DNA from: a virus
IMG/VR virus record: IMGVR_UViG_3300037336_000242
Location: 1-60,489 of that record
DNA length: 60,489 nucleotides
Strand: one strand, 5' to 3'
Positions within the stretch are counted from its first letter, which is position 1. Every line of letters begins with the position of its first letter. Both the position numbers and the translations under genes were made by a program. Below, piece after piece: positions 51,178 to 58,806 of this stretch. The notes beneath the pieces were generated by a model. That model was not told where the DNA came from. It did not search any database and saw only the letters and a program-made list of their open reading frames with translations.

Positions 51178-52037
51178 GTAGTCGCACCTCGAACCATTCC
51201 GCAATCCCCCATACACTCAAACGACGGCTCAGAATCGGGCAGGTCAAATAGACTGACTTGTCCAGCACTTGCCTTTAATGCTGATTTTTTTGCATTCGCC
51301 CAAAAACGACCGCTAGGAATGTGTTCAGTAGCCGGAACGCCAGCGGCTTGCATAGCAGAAAACACGCCCTCTTTATCTTCAAAAAAACCATCTGCGTGTA
51401 CGCTGTATCCAATCTCAGCTTCTGCCCACTTGGCTTTTTGCCAAATTTCGGGAAATTCGCAAAAAATGATATACCAGTGCTGCCAGCCAGCTTTTAGACA
51501 GCCTATGCAGTTAGCATGTGCAAACTTGCTGTATTGCTGCGGACGCGCAATCCCCACCTGCATCGTGCTTGTGATCGTCCGATTTTTCCACGTCAGCAGC
51601 GGAAAGTCGGTTTCATAGCCAGACTTGCCCATCATCGCCGCACGTCGAACAATTCGGGTCGGCTCGTTGGCATCCATGCCGTAGTAGTAAATATCGCCGT
51701 CCTGATGATTCTCAGAAATCCAGTTGTAAAAAGGCTGTGTTTTTAGTCGGTGCGTACACAAGATTGTGCGATTGGCTGGATTAACAAACGACTTAGCATC
51801 AACGCACACATCAAACTGATCTTTTGTGTCCCAGTGCGAGTGATTGGCATATGTGATCGGCAGGCCAAGATACTCAGATACCTCACGCTTAAAGCGCTTC
51901 ACGTCTGCGTCTTCGCTAGTTACGATAATGTCGTGATTCAGCAAAATCACATTTTCAGCGCCAAATTTACGCACAACCTCAATCGCTACAATTGCGCTTG
52001 AGTGTCCACCGCTAAAACAAACAATATGCTTACTCAT
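51174..52037 (-). CDS. PAPS reductase-like PP-loop protein, 287 aa
   Basis: N-terminal SGGHSSA PP-loop for ATP, then RTILCTHRLKTQPFYNWI and a C-terminal cysteine set (NCIGCLKAG; CMGDCG) that could hold a metal cluster. Family members activate substrates by adenylation in sulphate assimilation, thiolation or DNA modification. In phages the substrate is generally unknown; the neighbouring deaminase suggests nucleotide or DNA modification. Confidence 0.8.
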   Translation of the reverse strand: MSKHIVCFSGGHSSAIVAIEVVRKFGAENVILLNHDIIVTSEDADVKRFKREVSEYLGLPITYANHSHWDTKDQFDVCVDAKSFVNPANRTILCTHRLKTQPFYNWISENHQDGDIYYYGMDANEPTRIVRRAAMMGKSGYETDFPLLTWKNRTITSTMQVGIARPQQYSKFAHANCIGCLKAGWQHWYIIFCEFPEIWQKAKWAEAEIGYSVHADGFFEDKEGVFSAMQAAGVPATEHIPSGRFWANAKKSALKASAGQVSLFDLPDSEPSFECMGDCGMVRGATT

Positions 52038-52041
52038 TTAC

Positions 52042-52260
52042 TCAAGCCCGCCATATCATGTGTGGATTGTTTAATGGGTAGTCGATACCCGCCCGCTGAT
52101 GCCGCCCGTCACTCTCAAAGTACAGCCCGCATTTAGATAGCACTGGCTTTGCAGCCCAAAACGACAAGTCCCCCCAATTGTTTACCGTCGCATACCGCAC
52201 CCAATCAGGCGCGTTTTGAAACACCGAATGATCAAACACTCTAACCACGATAGCCCCCAC
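52042..52260 (-). CDS. Hypothetical protein, 72 aa
   Basis: Small tryptophan-rich protein (NNWGDLSFWAAKPVL) of unknown function. It overlaps the zinc-finger gene by 20 bp; a GTG at 52248 is an alternative start. Early-operon member. Confidence 0.6.
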   Translation of the reverse strand: MGAIVVRVFDHSVFQNAPDWVRYATVNNWGDLSFWAAKPVLSKCGLYFESDGRHQRAGIDYPLNNPHMIWRA

Positions 52261-52459
52261 GCTTACGCTCTAAAACCTCTTGGCAGCCGATACACAGCGT
52301 GCAACCCCTAACTGCCTTTTGACGCACCAGCGGTATGTCACTCCCGCATTGTTCACACTCAGACAGCGATTCACCGACCACCTCTAACGCCTTAAACCGC
52401 GCTCGAACGTCTGCTAGTAGCTCCTGCTCTATCTGTGCCTGATCTGCAAAATCCGCCAT
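52241..52459 (-). CDS. TraR/DksA-type zinc finger protein, 72 aa
   Basis: Coiled N-terminal helix, then CEQCG and CTLCIGC, the C4 zinc finger of TraR/DksA proteins. Short phage/plasmid TraR homologues bind RNA polymerase through the secondary channel and redirect transcription. Shares a base with the nuclease stop codon. Confidence 0.82.
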   Translation of the reverse strand: MADFADQAQIEQELLADVRARFKALEVVGESLSECEQCGSDIPLVRQKAVRGCTLCIGCQEVLERKRGGYRG

Positions 52460-52986
52460 TAAATCAACTCCTGTTTGGGCACTATCGTCAGCGGAAAGGC
52501 CATGTATTTTTTAATCAGATCAATGGTTTCAATCGACCCATAACAAACTTCTGCCATGTAACCGATTGCCACCATTCGCTTGTGTGTTGAACGCTGTTCT
52601 GTTGCAACCGACCCGCCGCGCACCTTCATTTCAATAAACAACCCGCAATAACCCCCACGCGGCATATATAAAAACAGATCGGGAAAGCCCTTTTGTGTCC
52701 CCATCTTTTTGAGCCTTGCGCCTTCGGGACAGTAGGTCTGGCCGTTGGCGTTGGTCTTGGTTTCCCGTTTGCCACCGTTTGGACTGTGGTGCATGTAGCA
52801 GCTCAGCGGTTCGCCATTAAAAAACACGAATTTACTTGCCCACTCAATGACCGCCGCCTGTTCGTCATCCTCCATCGGACGTGTTGTTTTCCGAACATCG
52901 CGCACCAGTGGCGACCCCGCGCCAAACGGGTTTTTTGGCTTGGTTTTTGTGCCGTTAAAAGCATTTGTCCACGCGCTTCTGGTCAT
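52459..52986 (-). CDS. VRR-NUC-type nuclease, 175 aa
   Basis: Contains MKKMGTQKGFPDLFLY followed by GLFIEMKVRGG: the GxPDL...E-x-K arrangement of VRR-NUC/PD-(D/E)XK nucleases, thought to process branched DNA in replication or recombination. Start at 52986 is set by ATGA overlap. Confidence 0.85.
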   Translation of the reverse strand: MTRSAWTNAFNGTKTKPKNPFGAGSPLVRDVRKTTRPMEDDEQAAVIEWASKFVFFNGEPLSCYMHHSPNGGKRETKTNANGQTYCPEGARLKKMGTQKGFPDLFLYMPRGGYCGLFIEMKVRGGSVATEQRSTHKRMVAIGYMAEVCYGSIETIDLIKKYMAFPLTIVPKQELI

Positions 52987-53225
52987 TTCGCACCATCCCA
53001 TTCCATCAATTCCGACCAAGATTCATCTTTGCGAACCGACCCGCTTACATTCCAGCGACAAGGGCCAGTGCATCCAAACCCGCGACTGTCTGGTTCCCAT
53101 GACCACCCAAACAGGGTTTTTTCCCGCGTGACAAAATCAGTGCTGATCTTTAGTGCTGTGACAAGATAACCAGTCACTGTCTGAGCCTTGCCCAATGCCA
53201 CAGCACGCCCCGCTGAAAAGCTCAT
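52983..53225 (-). CDS. Hypothetical protein, 80 aa
   Basis: Tryptophan- and cysteine-containing small protein (FGWSWEPDSRGFGCTGPCRW). Both ends overlap neighbours by ATGA, so it is a true operon member. Function unknown. Confidence 0.65.
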   Translation of the reverse strand: MSFSAGRAVALGKAQTVTGYLVTALKISTDFVTREKTLFGWSWEPDSRGFGCTGPCRWNVSGSVRKDESWSELMEWDGAK

Positions 53226-53650
53226 TTGGAATCCCCTACTGCTTTGTAGTAGCGCCGCCCGTCACTGCCCGTCTTGCTACTCAATTGTTTATCTGCAATC
53301 AAGCGCCGCGTATCCATGACCACTTGCCGATAGTCCATCCCCATACCAACCAAATTAACGACTTCATCGACCGATACAGACCGCTCCAGCATCCTAACCA
53401 CACTTAAAACTGCTTGATGTCGCAAGGACTTGTGAACCAAAACACGCTTGGGTGCGTCGGCTTCATCATCGTCTTGCTCAAGAACCACCGCATGCCTGAT
53501 TGCAGCAACCACATAATCAGGCGTATCACCTGCCAAATACCGCGCATACAGGCCATCCAGCCGCGCCTTGGTGTATTCGCCTTGCATACGCATGCAGCGG
53601 TTAAATTCCATCGGTGCAACGGCTCTTTTTGGCCGAAAATTCACGCCCAT
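53222..53650 (-). CDS. HTH-like early protein, 142 aa
   Basis: Helical protein with a putative winged-helix end (SVDEVVNLVGMGMDYRQVVMDTRRL, then SDGRRYYKAV). It may be a DNA-binding regulator. Start codon abuts the preceding stop codon. Confidence 0.6.
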   Translation of the reverse strand: MGVNFRPKRAVAPMEFNRCMRMQGEYTKARLDGLYARYLAGDTPDYVVAAIRHAVVLEQDDDEADAPKRVLVHKSLRHQAVLSVVRMLERSVSVDEVVNLVGMGMDYRQVVMDTRRLIADKQLSSKTGSDGRRYYKAVGDSK

Positions 53651-54025
53651 TCATTGATACTCCGATTTAGGCTTAAACTTGGCTGCTGTTGCCATCGCGT
53701 CGACTTTTGGATACTCAATATCCGCACACTCATCAAAAACATGCGAATCAAAATAAGCAGATACCGCCTCCATCAACTGAGCCAAAGATAGTTTTTCAGG
53801 CGGTCGATAGTTATAAGAACGCTTGACTGCCATTTTTTCAGGATGATCTGTCAGTGCGCCGCCTACCTTGATTGTGATTGACCACCACCGCGCAGGGGCT
53901 TCTTTGCAGCGCAACCGTAGCGCCGTGCCTGTAATCAGGCTTAGAAACGGTTCGCCGGCCATCTGGCGTGTGATAGACCACTGCATTGTCAGTGGCTTGT
54001 CTGCATTTGTTTTTTTAGCAGTCAT
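53651..54025 (-). CDS. Hypothetical early protein, 124 aa
   Basis: Start at 54025 set by ATGA overlap. Basic N-terminal part (TMQWSITRQMAGEPFLSL), tryptophan pair in the middle. It recalls small phage crossover/replication accessory proteins but no motif confirms this. Confidence 0.55.
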   Translation of the reverse strand: MTAKKTNADKPLTMQWSITRQMAGEPFLSLITGTALRLRCKEAPARWWSITIKVGGALTDHPEKMAVKRSYNYRPPEKLSLAQLMEAVSAYFDSHVFDECADIEYPKVDAMATAAKFKPKSEYQ

Positions 54026-54225
54026 TGCCCAATCGCTCCCACCAGTTTCACGACAACGCGCTGACAAGCGCGTCCGCAGTGCATGCCAGGCACACCGACA
54101 ACAACCTCTAAAACCATGCCCTCGATTTCAAAGCGCTCTAACGGCCGGTACGATTCGCCGTAGTTAGGTAAAACAATCGTGTCGTTTGCGTGTAGTTTTT
54201 CGCGCTGTTGCTCAGAAATAATCAT
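54022..54225 (-). CDS. Hypothetical protein, 67 aa
   Basis: Starts MIISEQQREKLHANDTIVLP. Ends with a CGRACQRVVVKLVG strand region. ATGA overlaps on both sides. Function unknown. Confidence 0.65.
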   Translation of the reverse strand: MIISEQQREKLHANDTIVLPNYGESYRPLERFEIEGMVLEVVVGVPGMHCGRACQRVVVKLVGAIGQ

Positions 54226-55070
54226 GCTGCACCCCTTGCCATTCCTGCAATCCAAGCAGGTACAGCACGACCCGCCGCCGCCATCGCGTCGCAATACTCA
54301 GTCGGATTTAAAAAGGGATCAGGCCATTCCATGGTTACCGCTTCACGCTGCACCAATGACTCAATTTGCCGCTGTTTGCGCTCTGCCAGCTCAGCATTCA
54401 GCCGTGCTTGTTTTTCCGGTAGTGACTCGGCGCCCATCGAAAACATCGCTTTCATCGCTGCAATTTGTGCCGCCGCCGCGCCCGCAATCGGGGCAGATTC
54501 AGATTTGATCTGTCCGATCATGGCCACGACTTGTTTTTGCTCGATTGCAGTCATCGGTTGTGTCTGTTCGATCTGTTGCATACGCTCTGCACGGATTGCA
54601 GCGGGTTCGTGCCCAAGCGACATAAACCACTCTGGTTTTTTGCCAGACATTTCGGCACGGGTCACAATCTGCGAGTAAGCCTCTTTAAAACCTTTTGAGT
54701 GGTCGAAAGAATGCTTACCGTCGTTAAGCGCTCTCACAGCGTCCCACGCCTGCCCAATCTCTGGGATGGTACGAACGGTCACGGACTCGTCTTGCGCGGC
54801 CATAGCGAGGCTTAGAGCGCGTTCTGGGCTAGGGTATCCAGTGCCGCTAACGTCCTTTGCAACTTCGATCAGTTCGCCCATCGCAATTCGCCGCCCTTGC
54901 ACAGCTACTTGCTCGATTGAGCGACGCGCTACGTCGTAACCGTAAGGGGTTAGTAATCGACCAATCATTTTTAAAGTGGTCGGCTCAAGCGATTGGCCGT
55001 TCAGCATTTGCCACGCGCCTGTCAACAGGTCGGCAATTTCGCGTTTTTGGTCTATCGTCATTTCGATCAT
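54222..55070 (-). CDS. Phage replication-associated protein (helicase-loader-like), 282 aa
   Basis: Follows the origin-binding-type gene directly. The segment YPSPERALSLAMAAQDESVTV and later GKHSFDHSKGFKEAYSQIV resembles a conserved family of phage replication accessory proteins, which includes possible helicase loaders (lambda P position). Highly helical, glutamine-rich C-terminus. Start at 55070, overlapping the upstream TGA. Confidence 0.65.
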   Translation of the reverse strand: MIEMTIDQKREIADLLTGAWQMLNGQSLEPTTLKMIGRLLTPYGYDVARRSIEQVAVQGRRIAMGELIEVAKDVSGTGYPSPERALSLAMAAQDESVTVRTIPEIGQAWDAVRALNDGKHSFDHSKGFKEAYSQIVTRAEMSGKKPEWFMSLGHEPAAIRAERMQQIEQTQPMTAIEQKQVVAMIGQIKSESAPIAGAAAAQIAAMKAMFSMGAESLPEKQARLNAELAERKQRQIESLVQREAVTMEWPDPFLNPTEYCDAMAAAGRAVPAWIAGMARGAA

Positions 55071-56047
55071 CACCAAGGCTCTCCATTCGGGTTTTGAGCA
55101 CATAGCTCATCAATCGCATTGCGTGAGGTGCGGGATTGCTCGACCCGCTTGATATCTTGGCGGGTGATCTGGCGGCCAGTGAGGTACTGGGTGCGGATTG
55201 CTTGGGCATCGGTAATCATCAAACCGACTGGGTGAGTTTTTTGCAGATAGAACGGGGTGTCGAGATTGATATAAAAACGCGCTAGGACAGGTGCAAGCTC
55301 GATACCAACCACATCAACAAACTTACTGATCTGGGTATTGATCTGAGCGTTACGCAGTGGCTCGATGCCGTAGCGGTTGAAATACGCATTTGCATAGGCA
55401 TTCCATGTATCCGCATTGCCCTGCTGTTTTTCGGTTTTGACAGCCACAGCTTTTGACCGTTTTGGTTTCTCGGTGACTTCGATTGGTTCTGGTTTTGACA
55501 GCTCCAACACTTGCGCCTTGAGCGCTTCGATCTGACCTTTCAAAGACTGATTTTCTGTCTCTAAAATTTCATTCGATTTTTTTAATTCAGCGATAGCGAT
55601 AGCGTCATCGCAATGTTTGTTTTGTTGGTTGGTTAGTTGTAATAAGGAAGGAAATGATGCTTTTGACACCTGACCCCTATGCTTTTGACACCTAAGGTCA
55701 TCGCTTTTGACACCTAAGGTCGCCATCTTCAGGGGTCGATTTGACACCTGACTACGGGTCATATTGACACCTAAGGTTGCACCGACATTCAGGGTAATTT
55801 CATCAGCAACCCGCACCCCATTTTTGTATGCTGATCGGGTACTGATCATGCCGTTTTGACGCAGCCATTTGACGTTACGCTTGACCGTGCTGATACTCTG
55901 ATCAATCGACTCTGCAATCGTTTCTTGCGCACGAAAACAAGTGTTAGTGTCTTTGCGGGTAAACCGTGCCAAATGCACCAGTAGCGGCTTAACGCCTGTT
56001 GGCAGTGTCGGCAATGCCTCTGCCCAATCCGTAGCTTGTTTGCTCAT
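55070..56047 (-). CDS. Replication initiator (lambda O-like position), 325 aa
   Basis: N-terminal winged-helix (QETIAESIDQSISTVKRNVKWL, residues 42-65), a low-complexity linker encoded by iteron-like DNA repeats, a leucine-rich coiled coil (SNEILETENQSLKGQIEALK, about 155-185) and a C-terminal domain. This is the layout of phage initiators that bind repeats inside their own gene and hand over to a helicase loader. Confidence 0.75.
   Translation of the reverse strand: MSKQATDWAEALPTLPTGVKPLLVHLARFTRKDTNTCFRAQETIAESIDQSISTVKRNVKWLRQNGMISTRSAYKNGVRVADEITLNVGATLGVNMTRSQVSNRPLKMATLGVKSDDLRCQKHRGQVSKASFPSLLQLTNQQNKHCDDAIAIAELKKSNEILETENQSLKGQIEALKAQVLELSKPEPIEVTEKPKRSKAVAVKTEKQQGNADTWNAYANAYFNRYGIEPLRNAQINTQISKFVDVVGIELAPVLARFYINLDTPFYLQKTHPVGLMITDAQAIRTQYLTGRQITRQDIKRVEQSRTSRNAIDELCAQNPNGEPW
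55659..55780 (+). repeat. Iteron-like repeats, probable replication origin
   Basis: Five copies of TTGACACCT(A/G)A begin at 55663, 55685, 55707, 55741 and 55764; the first three are spaced exactly 22 bp. Three copies extend to TTGACACCTAAGGT. They lie in the linker of the initiator gene next to an A/T-rich stretch, as in lambda ori. Confidence 0.78.
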
Positions 56048-56472
56048 TGCTTGACCCCATAGAATCTAACGCGGCCATCTGGCTCGCTGCAAAAAATGCG
56101 ACCGATTTGGCACATATCCCGCAAGTGTTTTTTAATCGTGTTTTTGTTGATCAGCAGCGCTTCAGCGATAACGTCACTGCTGACCAAGCCATTAGAATTT
56201 TTAATAAAATCGGCTATGGCGTTGCGCTTATCTATCACGCCTTGTCGCTGTGACTCATTGTGCGCCGCGATGCCTGTTGAGCTTAGCGCCGTGGGGTTAA
56301 AAGGGATTGCCACGCCGCTGTGGTTCGCCGGTGTAACCGCTTGCCCACCGTTCGCCAAAAACGCATTGACTTGCGCTTGCAAAAATGCAGACTGCAATTG
56401 CTTTTGTGACAGCGTATTGACTAGGCTACTTGCCCGCTTTACGTCTAGTAATTCAGCGTTGCTTAGATTCAC
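56044..56472 (-). CDS. HTH regulator, 142 aa
   Basis: C-terminal winged helix (SSDVIAEALLINKNTIKKHL followed by GRIFCSEPDGRVRFYG). GTG at 56472 is preferred as start because it overlaps the upstream TGA (GTGA) and has GGGGG upstream; ATG at 56517 would overlap by 49 bp. Early leftward operon. Confidence 0.65.
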   Translation of the reverse strand: MNLSNAELLDVKRASSLVNTLSQKQLQSAFLQAQVNAFLANGGQAVTPANHSGVAIPFNPTALSSTGIAAHNESQRQGVIDKRNAIADFIKNSNGLVSSDVIAEALLINKNTIKKHLRDMCQIGRIFCSEPDGRVRFYGVKQ

Positions 56473-56774
56473 GATTGCACCCCCAACAATTCCTTTCCCG
56501 CGTCGGTTAGACGCCATCCCTGTGGCAGTTCGCCATCGCCTTTAACCAGCCCCATCAGTGCAAAACCGTTTAGATACCGCTGCACACTACGAAGTGTGTA
56601 CTGATTCCCACTTTTTGTTAGTGAGTCGCGTAGGTCTACCGTGCTCATACGCGACGGATGACCCGCTTTAAGCAAAACCAGCATTGCAACCAGTCGCGCT
56701 GTAATCGCAGTTGTTGAACAATCGCGGGTGGTTGTCGCTAAGCGACTTGGTATTGCTTTAATGACTGCATTCAT
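56469..56774 (-). CDS. Winged-helix protein, 101 aa
   Basis: Residues 30-85 read as a winged helix (LVAMLVLLKAGHPSRMSTV, then SVQRYLNGFALMGLV). Probably an early regulator or initiator accessory. First complete leftward gene after the lone CRISPR repeat. Confidence 0.65.
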   Translation of the reverse strand: MNAVIKAIPSRLATTTRDCSTTAITARLVAMLVLLKAGHPSRMSTVDLRDSLTKSGNQYTLRSVQRYLNGFALMGLVKGDGELPQGWRLTDAGKELLGVQS

Positions 56775-56837
56775 TGCATAATCACCTTGCGTTGTTGCTG
56801 TTGTTCGGCAAACGGTTACACCCGCTTGCCACCTAAG

Positions 56838-56866
56838 CCCCGCTCATTCACTTGAGCGGGGTTTTT
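56838..56866 (+). terminator. Terminator on the plus strand next to the lone repeat
   Basis: CCCCGCTC and GAGCGGGG arms with T5. It is oriented against the leftward early transcript and would stop antisense transcription reaching the repeat; on the minus strand it is only a hairpin 3' of the repeat. Confidence 0.75.
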
Positions 56867-56874
56867 GCTGTTTT

Positions 56875-56900
56875 GACCAATCCCGCAAAGCGCGGGATAC
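56875..56900 (-). CRISPR. Solitary CRISPR repeat in the early leftward transcript
   Basis: Minus strand GTATCCCGC...GCGGGATTGGTC, a 26-nt unit with a perfect seven-pair stem (ATCCCGC/GCGGGAT) and loop GCTTT. It is the same family as the repeats at 10515-10774 and 15912-16299 and carries their older handle GGATTGGTC. No second repeat occurs 60 bp to either side. Confidence 0.85.
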
Positions 56901-56923
56901 CTGCAATCCGTCCGTGAATTCGA

Positions 56924-57046
56924 TCAGGCTACGGTGCAATCACGACTGGACTTGTTTTGGTTCGAGAAAACCGCAACAAGTAAGGAGGTAGTCGCTTGCA
57001 CTGCATCCGTTTTGCTGAACCTGCGGCACGGTTTGCTTATCCGCAT
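56924..57046 (-). CDS. Possible small protein, 40 aa
   Basis: Open frame starting MRISKPCRRFSKTDAVQATT with AAGG five bases before the ATG, 35 bp downstream of the Cro-like gene. It ends 24 bp before the lone repeat. Basic and serine-rich. Coding nature uncertain; the rest of 56775-57081 is non-coding apart from the terminator and the repeat. Confidence 0.35.
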   Translation of the reverse strand: MRISKPCRRFSKTDAVQATTSLLVAVFSNQNKSSRDCTVA

Positions 57047-57081
57047 CCAGCCTTAAGCCGCTGGCAGCCCACAACAAAGGG

Positions 57082-57309
57082 TTAATTGGAAAAAAAGAAA
57101 TCTACAAGCCCGTCATAAGTCAGCAAGCCGTCACTAGCATCTGCCAGTTTTCGGATGGTTTCCTTGCGCGGCTGTTTTCTTCGATAGACCAGATGAGTGT
57201 TTATGTACTTGCTGGACACGCCCGCACTATCTGCAAAATTTTGGCGATCTGGCTCATTCAATGCCCGCCAAAAAGCGTGCAAGTTCGACTGATTTTTCTG
57301 AGGCTGCAT
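57082..57309 (-). CDS. Cro-like repressor, 75 aa
   Basis: Small HTH protein (LNEPDRQNFADSAGVSSKYIN, then RRKQPRKETIRKLADAS) of the YdaS/Cro type, divergent from the CI-like gene across an operator region. It would be the first gene of the leftward early transcript. Confidence 0.8.
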   Translation of the reverse strand: MQPQKNQSNLHAFWRALNEPDRQNFADSAGVSSKYINTHLVYRRKQPRKETIRKLADASDGLLTYDGLVDFFFSN

Positions 57310-57342
57310 AACCTACCCTATGAGTACAGACTAGCTATCAAA

Positions 57343-57396
57343 TATACCTAAAAAGTAAGTATAAATCAACCAATTTAGTATTTTACCTTTTGGGTA
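57343..57396. promoter_or_regulatory. CI/Cro operator region
   Basis: Between the divergent repressor genes. Two palindromic sites: TATAC-N11-GTATA (57343-57363) and TACC-N5-GGTA (57384-57396). Related half-sites (TATACC, GGTATA) recur at 58631-58666 and around the promoter at 58686, so both early promoters probably share repressors. Confidence 0.65.
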
Positions 57397-57408
57397 TTTA
57401 AGTGCAGT

Positions 57409-58155
57409 ATGAGTAGTCGGCTTTTGTCGGTTGCTGCGAGTGAGATCATGCTTGACGATATCTATGAGGTACGCAGAAAAAACGTACTGTCCCTACAGAA
57501 ACAGTTCGGACTAGATCGGAAAGATTTAGCGGAAAAAATAGGCTTGTCTTATGCGCTAATGAGTCACTACATTGGGAAAACACCAACCAAGCGAATTGGT
57601 GACAGTGTTGCACGCAGGACAGAAGTCGCATTTAACAAACCTGAAGGCTACTTAGATCAAAACATGAGTGCATCCGTGAATCACTCGCTAACATTCCAAT
57701 CAGATATTGCGAGATATGGGCAACAGTCCCTGCTGATCGAAGGCGTGCAACCGACCCGCTTAGTGCCAGTTTTAAGCTGGGTGCAAGCTGGCAACTGGAC
57801 ACCCGCTATTGCAGCCACTGAAGCGGACGCGACCGAATGGCTGCCGTGGTATCCGACTTGTGGCAAAAATGGCTTTGCGCTGATCGTATCCGGCGAATCT
57901 ATGCTGCCAGACTTTCAGCCAGACGACCGAATTTATGTAAATCCCGATTGCGAAGTGGATAGTTTGCGCACCGGTGATCTTGTCGTGGTGTTTTGCGATG
58001 AAGACGGCACAGCCACGTTTAAGCGTCTGGTAGTCGAACCCAACAATATGCACCTAGAGCCACTGAATCCGAAGTACAAGGACGACAAGAAAATGAGCCT
58101 CAAGTATGGTTGCCGGCTTATCGGTAAAGTTGTTGGAATGCACCGTTATATTTGA
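57409..58155 (+). CDS. CI-like repressor with S24 peptidase domain, 248 aa
   Basis: N-terminal HTH (LDRKDLAEKIGLSYALMSHYIG, residues 35-56) and C-terminal LexA/S24 domain with catalytic serine in SGESMLPDFQPDD and lysine in ATFKRLV. RecA-stimulated self-cleavage would trigger induction; the antirepressor at 44458 offers a second route. Confidence 0.92.
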   Translation: MSSRLLSVAASEIMLDDIYEVRRKNVLSLQKQFGLDRKDLAEKIGLSYALMSHYIGKTPTKRIGDSVARRTEVAFNKPEGYLDQNMSASVNHSLTFQSDIARYGQQSLLIEGVQPTRLVPVLSWVQAGNWTPAIAATEADATEWLPWYPTCGKNGFALIVSGESMLPDFQPDDRIYVNPDCEVDSLRTGDLVVVFCDEDGTATFKRLVVEPNNMHLEPLNPKYKDDKKMSLKYGCRLIGKVVGMHRYI

Positions 58156-58171
58156 AGCGATAGAGGCTCAC

Positions 58172-58408
58172 ATGGATACACACGCCTTGATGGGGCAAAT
58201 AGACGCGCTAGAAATGATTCTGGTGCCACTGGCAAACAATCAGCCAAAACTCGTATTTGAGGTGATACAGCTACTTCGCAGCAATATGCCAGAGCTGTTA
58301 AGCGTGATAGAAAGTCGATCAAAACAACCGCTTCAACACAAGGCTGGTTTCTACGCAGAAATATCAAAAATCGAAAAAATCTGCACCGACTTATCAGTTT
58401 CGCCGTAA
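58172..58408 (+). CDS. Hypothetical helical protein, 78 aa
   Basis: Starts MDTHALMGQIDALEMILVPL with AGAGG upstream, 16 bp after the repressor gene, so it is expressed in lysogens. Entirely helical; function unknown. Stops 2 bp before the solo IS right end. Confidence 0.65.
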   Translation: MDTHALMGQIDALEMILVPLANNQPKLVFEVIQLLRSNMPELLSVIESRSKQPLQHKAGFYAEISKIEKICTDLSVSP

Positions 58409-58410
58409 AA

Positions 58411-58440
58411 CCTCGTCCTTTAGGTCGAGGAGGATGTCAA
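58411..58440 (+). repeat. Solo IS605-type right end, copy 2
   Basis: Identical over 30 bp to 478-507 but with no tnpB, left end or other IS sequence beside it. It supplies the stop codon of the small minus-strand gene that follows. It may be the scar of a deleted copy or a stand-alone guide-RNA end. Confidence 0.85.
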
Positions 58441-58577
58441 TGCTGGCAATGGAGTCCAGCACACCGTCTTAGCTTTAACTGAGCAGCCATTTTTTTAATA
58501 ACAGCCTTAATTTCAGGAAGATGGATCAAGCCCTGATAGGTTTGATTGTCCGAATTTTCATTTTTCACGTCTGACAC
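58437..58577 (-). pseudogene. Small minus-strand gene truncated by the IS right end, 46 aa
   Basis: Starts at a GTG with GGGGGA seven bases upstream and reads SDVKNENSDNQTYQGLIHLP and a basic helix. The stop codon comes from the IS end, so the original protein was probably longer. A terminator hairpin lies upstream. Confidence 0.5.
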
Positions 58578-58593
58578 GTCGCATCCCCCACAA

Positions 58594-58619
58594 AACCCGC
58601 CCACAGTGGCGGGTTTTTT
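58594..58619 (+). terminator. Terminator, possibly bidirectional
   Basis: CCCGCC and GGCGGG arms with T6 on the plus strand and T4 on the minus strand; separates the repressor unit from the rightward early operon. Confidence 0.8.
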
Positions 58620-58685
58620 ATTGCCCTTAATATACCAGGGAAGTACACAAAAAAAGGCTAGGTATAAAAATAAACCTAAAAATCG

Positions 58686-58714
58686 TTTACCTTTTTACAC
58701 CTATGGGGTATATT
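58686..58714 (+). promoter_or_regulatory. Rightward early promoter
   Basis: TTTACC (58686-58691), 17-bp spacer, TATATT (58709-58714). TACC/GGTA half-sites inside and upstream suggest repression by CI or Cro. Confidence 0.7.
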
Positions 58715-58740
58715 AAATCAGGCGCACACACGCAAAAAAA

Positions 58741-58771
58741 GGCCGCTCAGTTGTTTCAGCAACTAGCGGCC
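58741..58771 (+). promoter_or_regulatory. Large hairpin in the rightward leader
   Basis: GGCCGCT...AGCGGCC with an inner GTTG/CAAC stem. No T-run follows, so it is more likely a mRNA stabiliser or regulator site than a terminator. Confidence 0.6.
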
Positions 58772-58806
58772 ATGACCCCGAGTAGTACCCACGGAGCAAG
58801 CAGATT

